A stretch of 64,000 bases of DNA from Osedax fenrisi (GCA_964019155.1 OZ025240.1:26686536-26750535); one strand, 5' to 3'; positions 1 through 13,351 are shown, counted from the stretch's first letter. The notes: generated by a model from the letters alone, not told the origin. Made by a program: numbers and translations.

Positions 1-94
1 TCCTCCTGTCAGGGGGGAGATGTCAGAGTACTCGTCTGTACAGATCGCAGTCTTCTCGTCCTGGTCGTAACGTAGGGATCTGACCGTCGGTATG
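1..94 (-). CDS. Laminin gamma-like exon 3 (cut by window edge)
   Basis: The acceptor is AATAG before 94. The single leading C completes a Ser codon after exon 2 and keeps the same spacing as human gamma-1. It encodes RYDQDEKTAICTDEYSDISP followed by LTGG and runs off the window. A nearer acceptor at 80 is also in phase but would shorten the conserved spacing. Confidence 0.9.
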
Positions 95-2413
95 CTATTC
101 GGGTATGGAGTAGTGGTAACGGAGGTAGTGGTAGTGATAGTGTTAGTGGTAGTAGTAGTTGTAGTGATACTGGTAAAATGCTAGTAGTGGTGGTAGTCGA
201 TGTGGTAGTGGTAGTGGAGGTGGTACTGGTAGAAGTGGTAGTAGTCAATTTGATAGTGGTGGAGTTGGTGGTGATGGAAGTGGTAGTAGTGGTGGTAGTC
301 GATGTGATAGTCGAACAGTAGTTAAGGTGGTACTGGTAAAAGTAGTTGTAGTGGTAGTAGTCGATATGGTAGTTATGGTGATGGAGGTGGTAGTAGTGGT
401 GGATGTAGAGGTGGTTGTAATTAAGTTAGCTATTATGTTAATGGCAGTGCCGATACCATAGTCGTATGGGTTGGAGGTGGTAATGACCACAGTAATGACC
501 ACAGTTATAATGATTCACTGACCTATAAGTCTTACGACAACTAGCCGAGTAATACTGATAGGGCTCCCAATCGGATGTACTGTTGGTTCTCTTGTAGATA
601 GCGAAACTCTCCGGACGGCTCGTGTGAAACTTCAGCCTAATGTATCCGATCTCGTGAGATTTACCTTTACGATAGTGACGGGGTATCAGTTAATAGAACG
701 CGGGTGGTTATCACCAGATTGTATATTATCACCATGATTCAAATAATCATGTTTGTAACAAGTTTTATGTTTATTATAATTAAAATTGTGTTATCCAAAG
801 AAATATTTTAATGTTAATTATATAACCACAGAATCTTAACAAATTCAAAACTTAATAACAAATTCAATAAATTTATTACATTTTTATTACATATAAGTAA
901 GTTTATTTTAAATATATTATTTATATATTATTTGAAAGTTAAATATAAATAAATTATACAAAATACAATAGTTCATAGATATACAAATATTGATTATTAT
1001 ATAATATTATTTTAAGATCATATGATCACATAATTTTCTATATTAAACATTATATTATATATTGTATACTCAATTATTATTCATAATACATTTTTAATTA
1101 TTAAATTAATATGTTCTATATAATATTGTATTTATTCAAGAATTTATTATAAAAATAAATTATACAACAAATTATTATTAACAAATAAGTTATATTAATT
1201 ATAAGAAATACTTAATATACATTTCATTATTTAAATCAAATTAAAATTAAATCAATAACATTTTATTTTTTTAATATAACAAAAATTAAATCTCTTCAAA
1301 TAAATTAGATATATTTTATACTATTAATACTATAATTTGTATAGTAATTATTCTATTATAGAATCTATACCATTATTATAATGATTATCATTATTATAAT
1401 GATTATATATCATTATATAGTAAATATTATATGCAAGTGATATGATATACTTATTATTTTAAATATAATTATTAATTAATTATATTAGTATAATAAATAT
1501 CATAAATCTAATTATTATAGATATTAATTAAATAAATAATTTTATTTAAATTAAATTTATAAAATTAAATTGTATTTAATTCAATTAAATTTTAATTGTT
1601 ACTGTACATTTTGTATCTGTGAATATTTTAAATATTTTATAAGGTTGATAATAGTTAAATGTTTTATATACTTATGATAATTCTTTAAATTCCAAATATA
1701 ACAAATTCTAACTTTTTATTTGTTAATAAAATGTATATGTAATTTAATAAATAGAAATATATTTAATTATACAAATTTAAAATGTATTTAAAAAAATTCA
1801 TTGAGAATAGAATTATATAAATGTTTTATATACTTATGATAATTCTTTAAATTCCAAATATAACAAATTCTAACTTTTTATTTGTTAATAAAATGTATAT
1901 GTAATTTAATAAATAGAAATATATTTAATTATACAAATTTAAAATGTATTTTAAAAAATTCATTGATAATAGAATTATATAAATCTGGTATTAAACAGAA
2001 TATTATTAATAAAGTAATTATTGTTTTTATAACATATAAAGATATTAATATTTATATATGAATTATTTATTTATTTAATTGATTTGTAATTTATATAACT
2101 TTAAGTATTAGATGTATACTGTATATGCCATACTCTAATATTAATATAACTTATATGAGACTTATCACATCAACTCATTAATACAAAATATAAGTTATTA
2201 ATTAAAATATACTATAATATAGTATTACTATATTAAATATTCAATCTTAATTCTAATTCTAATATTAATATAACTTATATGAGACTTATCACATCAACTC
2301 ATTAATACAAAATATAAGTTATTAATTAAAATATACTATAATATAGTATTACTATATTAAATATTCAATTAAGAAAATAAGTGGCCGCTAAATATTACTG
2401 TTGTGTTGATAAG

Positions 2414-2460
<47 letters not shown>

Positions 2461-2470
2461 CTATTATTAT

Positions 2471-2516
<46 letters not shown>

Positions 2517-3101
2517 CTATCCTATATATCTTATATAATTTCAATATTTAATCAACTAAGTACAAATAATAATGCATAGCATATCACCTACTTACTTAAC
2601 AAGTTTATTTCATACGAGGACATACTGTGACTGGTAGGACTACATTACAACAATGTTATGTCCCGTACACACGTACCGTATAGTGTGTATCTATACTACA
2701 ACCGGTATGCAATAGTAGACGACCCAATACGTGAAGTTTACTCTTTATATAATAGCATCGATCAGAATGCCGGAGGGAGGGGGAGGATATGGGGATAACG
2801 GTATGCTGGGATAGCGAATAACTCCGCCGTGTAAACGATCGCCACAGGTGTAGCCTACTGCCACTACCACTACCGATATAAACACGTATACACTCACACA
2901 CACATACGCGCACACATACGTACGTGAGCGCGCGCTCGTAATTGCTAGCACTACAGCGAGAGAGTTACCCCCTCCCCTCCACCCCAACCCCCGGTCGTGT
3001 TAGCTATACAGATACTCGTATGGACTTTGAGGGAAAAGCCGAGGAATGCTGACGGAAGACAGATGTCTTTATAATCAACCACTAGTATATTTTATAAACT
3101 A

Positions 3102-3144
<43 letters not shown>

Positions 3145-3297
3145 TAGTACCTATAATCTATAGGTTATATGATATGAGTGTATTCACCTATAGGCTATAA
3201 TGTAGGAATCCTAGTAACGAAACTATAACAGTTGTGCCTATATGTTAATGGTATACAGTGTGCAGTCTTACATGTATATATATACTGTATATATATA

Positions 3298-3347
<50 letters not shown>

Positions 3348-5227
3348 CCATAAGTACAACTCAGTTAATAAATGTAGATATATTTAGGTATATTATTTCT
3401 GTATATATACCTATCGAATACTAATAGCATATAAGTTATAACCTACTTCAGTATATATTCATTGTGTATCTAGTTTGCCAAGGTATATGATTATTATGAA
3501 TACTCCTGTGTTTTCGAACTTATGATAATAACAATAATAATGTATGTGTGGGATATATTTAGGTTTATCTATATATATGTTGTGATATATTTATAATGTA
3601 TGCGTAAACTAATGGAGGAATACTCAAATATGATCTATAGATTATGCGGTTTTTTTATTTAAGCTATATATAGGGGAAAGTAACCGAATACGGGCAGTGC
3701 ACGAATACGAACACTATCGGTATTTCAGAAACCATACATCCTAAAACAAAACTAAAATATTCATAATTATATAAATAGTTTAAATAAGTATTTTTTTATA
3801 TTTTAATTATTCAAAATGATGCTGATATATCTAATAAACTGATTATTACGTTTTTAAATTTATGAAAACAAATTTCAACTTAAAACCTCCTCAAGAATAT
3901 ACAAATGTATCGACATACACAACAATGTTTTATTGTAAATTAAATCATTCTAAACATTATATACATAATTATTATATTTGTTATCAAATATTAATTGAGT
4001 TATAAGCATATATCTATAGGTCATATAAGTCCCTAATACGGACACTATAGATGTCTTAATACGGACACCCTATATATAGGGTGTCCGTATTAAGACATCT
4101 AGATGCTTATAACCAATCAGTGAGCAGCGTATGAACTATTCTAATTTTCATAAAAATCGCGTTCGTTATAATATTAATTCCACCAATGAAGCTAAATCTA
4201 TAAATGTTATTATTTAGATAATTAACTTGTATTATTAATTAATAAAATAATACAAATTAATTACTAATTAAATTACATTAAATTATTCATAAAATTAATT
4301 ATAAATAATGTAATTGTAATTTATCTAATTGGTTCATCAATAATTATTATAAATTATAATAATTATTATAAATTATAATAATTATTATAAATATTACAAT
4401 ATATAGGTTATCTATTCGTATCAATGACCTTGTCATTGGTGGTATATATGGTGTCCGTATTATAACACAGTGTGTCCGTATTCATACATGTGTACCGATA
4501 ATATAAAATATATAAAAATATTATATCACATTTTAAAATCACAATAATATCTATAATCATATTATATTAATATATTGTAATTTTTGAATAAAAATATTGA
4601 GTCATAAAATGTTAATACCACTTATTGTTAAAGTGTCCGTATTAGATTATAACTAAAATGTATATATATATATATATATATATATCATATTATACATCTA
4701 GGTATTTTGTTAACTATTAATATAATGATATATCATAAGTGTTGCAATATACACATGTGTTGTTATTCAAAGTAAGTCACGTGCTTTAAGTTACGACATG
4801 TGTTATCAACAACACATTAACACAATACTGATACTATTTATAAAATATATATGTATATATATACCTATAGGTACCATATATGTATCCTAAATACTTGTAT
4901 ATAGTGTATACAGTGTATATTATACACTATCCACCGATATATGTATATATAAGACATTATTTCCATAGTAGGTATATAATAGGAACTTTTCTTAAATAAG
5001 CCACCCGGATATGAATACAATATACATCATTATCAACACTATAACCAGGAAGCTTCCATATAGCTATAACTAACCAACCATATAGCTAGAACCCGTGGCA
5101 ATAACTATGGTAAAACATATAATAAAAGATTGTTTGGTTTCGCGAAATATTGTATATAGCTCTAAGCGGTTATACATAGATTTTAACATTAGAAGTGCAG
5201 GTAATTTGTATATTTACAAAATCGTTT

Positions 5228-5260
<33 letters not shown>

Positions 5261-6945
5261 GTTATTATTATCTAGCTTATTTCCTTTTAGTGTTTATATT
5301 TATGAATTTTAACTTTTAAATTTGTAAACGATTTATCGATTATTTCATTATTTATGTGACATTTGTGATTTGTCATTTAATTTCATGTGTTATTACATAT
5401 ATGTGATTATACTATAATATATATAATTGTATTTTAAATTAATACACTTATGCAACGTTACATTGTATACAATGAAAATTAGAATAAAATCCATACGCGA
5501 ATAAAAACAGTTATTCGAATTATACCGTTGACAAAAACAGAAAGTTATGAGACAATTGGGCTCAAAGTATACGTTGTATACAAATTACAAATATTCTACA
5601 ATGAAAATATGTTATAACATAATTGTATATAAGCTTTCGTCATCTATATAAATATCAAATATAATTTAATTCAATCCAATCCAATCCAATAATAAGAAAA
5701 TAAATAAATCTATATAATATATATAATTATTGAAATAATAGTATAGGCATATTAATCCCAATTTCAATGTTCTTAGATAGGACATATCCTTGCTAATAGT
5801 TTACTTCGCCACTATATACATTACTAATGAATCATAGATGAATCATAGATACACGTAATTCCGGTATAAATGTATTACGGCTAGAATGTCACTGTTGGAT
5901 GCAGAATACCTACCAGCACACAACTATACTGCAGTGAGGGTATAGGTTAGGTCGCAATGCAACACATACATAACACTACATTACATGTATACATATAACA
6001 ATACACGAATACACATGTAATTAGTATATATTATATACTTAATACATATATACCCTCATACACGAACACATATACATATATATATATATATATATATGTG
6101 TGTGTATACACATAAACACACACACATATATAAAAATATATATATATATTAAAATATATGAATTCAGATAATTACTAATTACTATATGTATCACGTTATA
6201 TCATAATGTATATCAGTGCCTTTCTTATGGGGTATTTTGTAGCCCCCACTATTATTTGCCCCCACTATTATTTGCCCCCCCCCCTAATTTTGAATGATTT
6301 CCTACAAAAAATCATATTTTTTCATTATCAATTATATACAAAATTGTATTTATTTATTGTAAATCAGTAGGATATGTATTTTATTATATCATATTTCATA
6401 TTCAAGTGAAAATAATATTATTACTTTTGGAAACCCCAACTCCCAAACCCTTACCGAGGCTACACCGATATAGCGCTCATTCGAACCGGAAGTACCGCTC
6501 GCGCCGCGCCCATACAAACATCCGGTCACCTACCTAAATCGAGCGTCAGATTCACGGTCGGAATCTTCGATTTACCGACTCCGTGGTACATGGTCTGCGA
6601 CTGCCAGAACGTGACCTTTGACTCGTCGCGAGCGTTATCCGTCACGTGACTAGCCGGATGTCGTTCCCCGGCAACGCGGTCGTTACAATACGAGCACTGC
6701 ACGATGTTACCCGAAGACTGAGTCTGACGACAGAACGCTTCGGCTTCACCCAGTCCGCAGGTGTTCGTCGCTCGTACGATCTGTTGGTAGGCGGCGTTCT
6801 CGAATATAGGTCGACAGAACTGAGCCTCTCCGGTTGCCGAGTAACACATGTGATGTTCGTACTCGGACAGTTGGTATTCGGCTCTCAACACCGTAACGGT
6901 CAACGCCGCTAACAGTAGCGACCAGTGACCTCGTAGAGGCGCCAT
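1..6945 (-). CDS. Laminin gamma-like gene, 5' part (three exons, partial)
   Basis: Three minus-strand exons (6534-6945, 523-664, 1-94) join in compatible phases and encode a signal peptide plus most of a laminin N-terminal (LN) domain; the gene continues off the left edge. LN domains polymerise laminin trimers in basement membranes. The predicted protein follows laminin gamma-1 closely: Cys-rich start with FENAA and TNTCG, WQSQTM, NLTLDLGK, RLKFHTSRPESFAIYKRT, CTDEYSDISPLTGG. HTSRPESFAIYKRT favours gamma over beta chains or netrins, but netrin LN domains are related, and the LE repeats that would settle it are outside the window. Phases are 1 at the first junction and 2 at the second. Coding exons are GC-balanced against about 80% AT introns. 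Confidence 0.9.
95..522. repeat. GTGGTAGTAGTGG-type minisatellite filling laminin intron 2
   Basis: Almost the whole 428-bp intron is an irregular GTGGTAGTAG-like repeat on the plus strand, so CCACTACCA-like on the transcript strand, running up to the acceptor at 94. It makes spurious Thr/Ser-rich open frames that I do not count as genes. Confidence 0.8.
523..664 (-). CDS. Laminin gamma-like exon 2: LN domain core
   Basis: 142 nt, acceptor AAAG before 664 and donor GTCAGT after 523. It encodes GKSHEIGYIRLKFHTSRPES and then FAIYKRT and WEPYQYYSASC, colinear with human laminin gamma-1. The phase 1 entry joins exon 1 to make Gly-Lys; the exit is phase 2. Confidence 0.93.
1655..1985. repeat. Tandem duplication, about 162-bp unit
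   Basis: Two nearly identical copies of an AT-rich segment containing TTATGATAATTCTTTAAATT lie head to tail inside laminin intron 1. Confidence 0.85.
2139..2370. repeat. Tandem duplication, about 123-bp unit
   Basis: Two copies of a segment containing TATGAGACTTATCACATCAA, in laminin intron 1. It is followed by (AT)n tracts at 2418-2456 and 2475-2512. Confidence 0.85.
2620..3060. other. GC-richer island in laminin intron 1, no gene seen
   Basis: Less AT-rich than its surroundings, with CA-rich stretches and a C-rich run near 2970-2995. Open frames here are short and compositionally biased. I found no exon with family resemblance. An intronic enhancer or an alternative first exon is possible but unsupported. 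Confidence 0.4.
3673..4655 (+). mobile_element. MITE-like element copy 1 (GGGGAAAGTAACCGAATACG family)
   Basis: Starts GGGGAAAGTAACCGAATACG right after a TA. It carries many GTGTCCGTATT boxes in both orientations (near 4035, 4060, 4081, 4451, 4470 and 4631). No transposase frame exists, so it is non-autonomous. The right terminus is eroded. It lies in laminin intron 1. Four more copies are at 8539, 9724, 40942 and 58706. A TA target and inverted termini would fit a Tc1/mariner-like mobiliser; that is inference. Confidence 0.75.
4049..4100. repeat. 52-bp perfect palindrome inside MITE copy 1
   Basis: Left arm AGATGTCTTAATACGGACAC is mirrored exactly by the right arm around a TATATA centre. 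It contains two inverted GTGTCCGTATT boxes. Confidence 0.9.
4656..6533. other. Laminin intron 1 remainder, no gene seen
   Basis: AT-rich DNA with short (AT)n tracts near 4661, 5236 and 6076 and an (ATCCA)n stretch near 5670. A C-rich run lies at 6244-6283. No exon or recognisable element otherwise. Confidence 0.6.
6534..6945 (-). CDS. Laminin gamma-like exon 1: signal peptide and start of LN domain
   Basis: Starts at the ATG at 6945-6943. Residues 1 to about 22 (RGHWSLLLAALTVTVLRA) form a signal peptide. Then follow CYSATGEAQFCRPIFENAA, TNTCG, FCRQT, CSYCND and WQSQTMYHGV, all typical of the LN domain. The exon ends NLTLDLG at a GTAGGT donor (6533 downward), phase 1. It is the first coding exon and probably carries the 5' UTR. 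Confidence 0.92.
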
Positions 6946-7260
6946 CTTTCCCGGTTAGTCTCTCTCTCTCTCCGGTGTTAGCTGTATCGTAGTAGTGCTC
7001 GACTTGTGTTTACTGGAGACACGCGTACCTATGTGTATGTGCGTTTGCGTGTACGTGCGTCTAGTCGGGATATTAAACTCGGAATGGCGTTTATATTTCC
7101 CCGGCGGCGCGGTTTCCGGCCCCCGGATCGTCTCCACCAATAGGATTATTCGACGGCTGCGATTCGAATTCCACCGGCAAATCGGAGCTCGAGTGATGAC
7201 TCATCGCTAGAGGTATGCTGTGGGGATATGCCGTCTTCTCCTATTTCACGCGTTTCTGAT
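6946..7260 (-). promoter_or_regulatory. GC-richer 5' flank / 5' UTR of the laminin gene
   Basis: Composition changes from AT-rich to GC-balanced across this segment immediately upstream of the laminin ATG. A short upstream reading frame (6955-7140, minus) ends before the start codon and could be a uORF. No TATA box or transcription start can be fixed by eye. Confidence 0.4.
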
Positions 7261-7382
7261 ATTATTAACAGATGTTCCGCGTGTATACAGTAGTATACAT
7301 GGGAGTTTATACCATAGTGTAATATAGTAGTTCGCTTAGGAATACTATAGTATACTATATTATTATCCCACGATACCATATA

Positions 7383-7600
7383 GAAGTAGGTATACTTAGT
7401 AAGTTAGTAGGTATAATACTCTAGAATAATATATATAGTACACATATATTACATTATAATATACTTTAGTATATATATTTATATATATATATATATACTT
7501 AAGTATATATTATAATGTAATAGGCATATTTTCTATACTTCAGTACTATATCTATTATTCTAGAGTACGATACCTACCTATAAGTATACCTACTTATAGT
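7383..7600. repeat. Foldback (inverted-repeat) element
   Basis: The left arm, with GAAGTAGGTATACTTAG and ACTCTAGAATAAT, is matched in inverse by ATTATTCTAGAGT and AAGTATACCTACTT on the right, around an AT-rich centre. No coding capacity. Confidence 0.7.
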
Positions 7601-7828
7601 ACACTAGTAATATATTAGCTACATGATAACTTATATGTATGACGTAATGATATACCAATGTCAATACATACATATTCGTATGAATATTATATAATGTGTA
7701 TTAAACTATATCATATATGCTATAGATGCTATAGGTGTAGTCGTATACCACCAAATCAGAACATCTTCAAACCTGAAAGATATACAATTGTATAATATAC
7801 CTTAGTGTAGATTCGTATCTTGAGTATA

Positions 7829-7876
<48 letters not shown>

Positions 7877-8538
7877 TATAGTCTATATATAGTATAGTAC
7901 AGAAACTATCAGTATACTGATCATATAATTGAACTTGGATTATATATGTACTTATTATAATAGGTATTCCGACATGGCAATAGATCGATCGGTAAGAATG
8001 GCTATGTAAGGTAAATTACATATATATATATATATATTGGTTTTTAGTTGCTGTTTGTGGCAGTGGTCGCAGTGATCCTCCATTATTTTTGATTGAATAA
8101 CCATTAGGATAACCTAATTAAATATAAAATATGTATATCAATATAAATAAAAATCAATTTTAAGATAGAAACATTTTCTATTTTATATTTATTTAATCAT
8201 TAATAATAATAGAAAGTAGACTTTTTTTTAAATTTAAATATTTATCTGCAATAAAATTTATTTTTAAAATGTAATTAAATCTATTAATAATCTTAATATA
8301 TTAATTAATTTATATTAATATATGAGTTGTAAATTTATTCCCGTTTTATTTTCAAAATTTTTTTTATAAACTTTGCGTTTTATTTTCATAATATTTTCAA
8401 AAATTATTTACGTATATTTGTGTAAATTATTTTCAAATATTTCGGGTTTAAACAAATTTATTTTCAAAAAAAATATAGAAATTTACAAACTTTGTAATTT
8501 TCAATATTTGTCATTATTCGGGAAAATGTTATTAAATA
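7601..8538. other. AT-rich intergenic DNA
   Basis: Contains an (AT)n tract at about 7829-7875 and another near 8019-8037. No gene or recognisable element seen. Confidence 0.6.
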
Positions 8539-9478
8539 AGGGAAAGTAACCGAATACGGACACTCTCGGTTGGGGAAAGTAACCGAATACGGACAGTGCC
8601 CGAATACGGACACTCTCAGTATCTCAGAAACCTTAATCCTACAAAAAAAATGTAATTAATAAAATATTCATAATTATATAAATAGTCTAAAAAAGTATTT
8701 GTTATTTTTTAATTATTCAAAATATTGCTGATATATCAATAAACTGATTTTTTTATTACGTTTTTAAATTTATGAAAAAAAATGTCAACTTAAAACCTTC
8801 TCAAGAATATACAAATGTATCGATAACATATATAACACTATATTATTAAAAAATAAAATATTCTAAAATTATATATATAATTTCTATAGTTTCTATAAAA
8901 TATGAATATTTTAATTCATTAATTTATAAGCATATATCTAGAGGTCATATAAGTACGTACTGTTATTAGGTATACCTAATACGGACATCCAATAAACAAT
9001 CAGCGCGCAGCGTATGAAAAATTCTGATTTTCATAAAAATCGCGTGCGTTATAATATCAATACCACCAATAGAGCTAAATCTAATTTGTTATTATTTAGA
9101 CACTTAAATGGTATTATTAATTAAAAAATAATAAAAATAATTAAATTATTAACTAATTAAATTAGAATACATTTTTCATATAAATTAATTATAAATAATG
9201 TAATTGTAATTTATCTGATTGGTTCATCAATAATTTATAGTTTATCTAGTGGTATATAGGATGTCCGTATTATAATACAGGGTGTCCGTATTCGGACATG
9301 GGTAGCGAATACGGACACCCCTGATATCTATGAAATTAAAAGATTAAATTAAATTTTAAAATCACAATAATATCTATAATCATATAATATAAATATATTG
9401 TAATTTTTGAATACAAATATTTAATCTTAAAATGTTAAGACCATTTATTGTTAAAGTGTCCGTATTAGGTTACTTTCC
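8539..9478 (+). mobile_element. MITE-like element copy 2, with duplicated left terminus
   Basis: Same family as the copy at 3673. Two successive termini (8539 and 8573) both read GGGAAAGTAACCGAATACGG, so about 33 bp of the left end is repeated. The right end reads GTATTAGGTTACTTTCC. Internal GTGTCCGTATT boxes include a facing pair near 9260-9315. Confidence 0.8.
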
Positions 9479-9723
9479 ATACATAACAAATATTTTCAAA
9501 CAAATTTCAAATGTTGGTTTACTGAGTATCTAAATATAAATTGGTAGCTAACCTCAAATGAAGGTTGGTAGATACTAAAAGCAAATACTCAATGGAGTTC
9601 CACGAAGAATATCAGATATAGATATTATATTAACCTATACATTTATCAATTTGATATGTAATAAATAAGTATAAATACATACCTATCTATTTATATTATA
9701 TCGAATTAATGATTGTACCTACA

Positions 9724-10621
9724 GGGGAAAGTAACCTAATATATATATAAGGACACTTTAACAATAATTGGTCTAACCTTTTTATGACTCATTATTTTTA
9801 TTCAAAAATTACAATATATTAATATTATATGATTATAGATATTATTGTAATTTTAAAATTATATTTAATCTTTTAATTCTATAGATAACGGGGGTGTCCG
9901 TATTCGGTACCCATGTCCGAATACGGACACTCTGTGTTATAATACGGACACCCTATATGGTATATACAACTATATAAACTATATAGTATTGATGAATCAA
10001 TCAGACAAATTACAATTACGTTATTTATAATTAATATTATGAAAAATATATTGTAATTTAATTAGTTAATATTTTATTTATTTTTATTATTTTTTAATTA
10101 ATAATACAATTTAAGTGTCTAAATAATATCTTTTTTAGAATTAGCTTTATTGGTAGTATTAATATTATAACACACGCGATTTTTATATAAATCAGATTTG
10201 TTCATACGATGATTGGTTATAGGGTGTCCGTATTAATACATTTAGAGTGTCCGTATTAGGAACTTATATGACATCTAGATATATGCTTATAACTTAATGA
10301 ATATTTGATAACAAATATAGAAATTAAAAATACAATTTTTAGAATGCTTTATTTTTTAATAATATAGTATAATATTTTTTATATCGAAACATTTGTATAT
10401 TCTTGAGAAGGTTTTAAGTTGAATTTTTTTTCTCATAAATTTAAAAACGTAATAAAAAAATCAGTTTATTGGATATATCAGCAATATTTTGAATAATTAA
10501 AAATTAAAAATACTTTTTTAGACTATTTTTATAATTATGAATATTTTATTCATTATATTTTTTTTTGTAGGATTTATGGTTTCTGATATACCGATAGTGT
10601 CCGTATTCGGTTACTTTCCCC
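9724..10621 (-). mobile_element. MITE-like element copy 3, opposite orientation
   Basis: Reads as the reverse complement of copies 1 and 2, from GGGGAAAGTAACCTAAT to CGTATTCGGTTACTTTCCCC. It is the best preserved copy, about 0.9 kb, with both termini intact. It sits 245 bp from copy 2 in inverted arrangement, between the laminin promoter and the 3' end of TSC1. Confidence 0.82.
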
Positions 10622-10716
10622 TATATATATATATATTCCCTTATAATTATGTGTTCTTTATAATTATTATTTATTTATTTTGTTATAAAATGTAGTCCTA
10701 ATCTAGTCCTAAACTA

Positions 10717-10936
10717 ATTATAAATGTAATTATATCTAAATAAGAAATTAATATAATTTCAAAACCAATGTGATATATTTCAATCTAGTTGGATATTTAT
10801 ATTTGAATAATATTAATAATATAAATAATTATAAATGTAATTATATCTAAATAAGAAATTAATATAATTTCAAAACCAATGTGATATATTTCAACCTAGT
10901 TGGATATTTATATTTGAATAATATTAATAATATAAA
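10717..10936. repeat. Tandem duplication, about 110-bp unit
   Basis: Two near-identical copies containing CAAAACCAATGTGATATATT, abutting each other in AT-rich intergenic DNA. Confidence 0.85.
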
Positions 10937-13135
10937 TATAAATAAATACGTACTTATCTTTATTATTAAATAGTTTATTGACTACAAAACATCATATGTT
11001 TATCAGCGTCATATAAGACAATGCTAATAAAGGTAATAACAATTTGATCAAATAAAATATAATTATACAATTAAATATATTCAAATTCTAAGGTGTAAAT
11101 AATGCTACAATAGTTAGGTTGCTATGTAACAAAGTCACAAATGTTAATTATAATTATCTTCATACTTTTATTTAATTGTTTTTAAATCTACGGTTTTAAT
11201 ATATTTTGAATAGATCAGCAGCCCATTATTTAATTCGTATTCCAAATCACCAGTATACGTTTTAATTCATCTTTTGTAAGTATATTCGTGCTCATATGAT
11301 ATGTCATATGCAACTTGCACGATTTCATCAAGAACTCCGAATTTATTAGGTTATACAAAGGACATGTATTATGTCCTTGGTTATACCTCAACAATGGTGA
11401 GTCATCATCTTAGTTATTTAATCGATTTCGTAATTTGAATTTATTTCTTAAATTTAGTTAGTTCTTCAAAAAACCCATTTCACATAAATATGAATATTTT
11501 ATATAAATATATTGAGGAAAAAAGAATTACCTTTCAATATAGTTGCTAATATTTGGAAAAGGCAAAATAATCTTAGCCTGATAATCGATATTGCTGATTT
11601 CCTGTACAACTTGAAATACTTATAACCTTATTATTATGGAATAAATCCAATAAGTCTATCCTAATACCTCTTGTATGTAATCTGGGAGTTTATTATCGGA
11701 CCATTAAATATGTTTGTGACCTATAGTATAGTATAACTTACTATGTTTACTTAATTTATTATAGTTTATAATGTACAGTTTTGGTTTGATGGCAGATATT
11801 TTGAAATAAGTGACTTTGTGGTGAATTAAACATTGGGTTGGTTTCTTATTAATTAAATTCTGAATTATTATTATCAATGACCCGGTAAAGAGACACTATT
11901 TTACATAGGAATGTAGGATTTTTCTAAATTATTGATTACAAAAAATATGATAATTTTGGAAATATATATAATAAAACTAATTTTTTAATTTCATCTTGTA
12001 AAATATATTTATATCTATATAACTATTATTTATAATTGTTTTGATAACTATAAAACTAAGAGATAAATACCTACATATGTAGGTGATATATATCACATAG
12101 TATCAACATATAAATATTCTATAAATTGCCACAATGTTATAAATATTATATTTTAATTGAGTATTATATTTAGATTGAGTTATATTATTACATAAATAAA
12201 TTCTGAAAGTTGTATGTAGTTTGATCAGGTAGTTAAAAAGTTATGGTGTTTCAAAAATAAAATTAATTTAAAAAAAGATCTTTTAGATATCAGCATTTAC
12301 ATTTTTTTTTACTAAATGCATGATATTTTTAGAAATATATAACAATAACATATTTTTTGTTGTATTTTGAAATATTTAGCACTATATATATGGCAACTAA
12401 AATTAAAAATATTTATAAGTTTATTGGTATACAATACTTAAAGAGATAAACATAATTATTTGAATTATTTAGTAAATAAATTAGTCTTATTTTTTCATTT
12501 GTTTATTGTTATCATAAATTCTTATTTATGGAACATACATTTATTTTTATATATCATTTTAATGGGATTACATCACATATTTTTAATAAATAATTATATA
12601 TTAATTACAAAAACTGTCCCTTTACCTGAATTTATATTGTTTATAGACTCAATAAAATGTAAATATTTGTTTGCATCATATAAATAAAGAAAATAAAGTT
12701 GATAAAATTGTATACAAAAACAATTAAATAAAAATAATTATAAATAAATACGTTTATATCCCTTAATAATAGAAAATGTTCATGTTTTACATGTTACCTT
12801 AACATTGTTAACATCGCCCCTTAAGAAACTAGAAAATAAAACAAAATAACAGAAATGAATATATTTAATTTTATTTTATCATTATTTTAACAAATTTTAA
12901 TAATATGTATATGTAATATATATATAATTATAAATTATCATAAATAATTATATTTGTATTTAATTATCAGTTATCATCATAATTTCAATATATTTAATAA
13001 GTAATAGATTTATGAATACTATATAACCATATAACAAGTAGTATATTTAACATGTAAATACTTTATAATAACATTATGTAATAGTATTAATACAATAGCA
13101 GCAAGCATGAGATGTAAGTGTAATTATGTCACATC
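10937..13135. other. AT-rich intergenic DNA and TSC1 3' flank
   Basis: No gene seen. The part nearest 13135 should contain the TSC1 3' UTR and polyadenylation signal (TTTATT on the plus strand occurs several times around 12840-12890), but the cleavage site cannot be placed. Confidence 0.5.
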
Positions 13136-13351
13136 CTAGATTTCTTTTGTTTGTTGTGTTTTCGATGTTTGTGGTATTTCTTTTGTTTGTTGTGTTTGTG
13201 ATATTTCTTTTTCTTGTTGTGTTTCTTTTTGTTGTTGTATTTCTTTTTGTTGTTGTTTTTCTTTTTGTTGTTGTATCTCTTCTCTTTGTTTTGCTGCTAC
13301 TAGTACTTCACTATTCATACGTATTAATTCATTTCGCATTTGTAGATGTAT
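13136..13351 (-). CDS. TSC1: TSC1 terminal exon 21 with Gln/Lys/Glu-rich tail
   Basis: Acceptor ATCATTACAG, phase 0, stop TAG at 13138-13136. It starts IHLQMRNELIRMNSEVLVAA (coiled coil) and ends in a repetitive Gln/Lys/Glu/Thr tail of about 45 residues built from CAACAACAAAAAGAA-like units. The tail has no obvious counterpart in vertebrate hamartin, so it may be lineage-specific. Confidence 0.78.
   Translation of the reverse strand: MHLQMRNELIRMNSEVLVAAKQREEIQQQKEKQQQKEIQQQKETQQEKEISQTQQTKEIPQTSKTQQTKEI

Noticed and set aside
245..502. Thr/Ser-rich minus-strand frames at the left edge
   Set aside because: They translate the minisatellite filling laminin intron 2. The real exons lie on either side of it and use their own frames.
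6995..7210. Plus-strand gene upstream of laminin
   Set aside because: The frame is short, lies in the GC-rich promoter flank and has no family resemblance.
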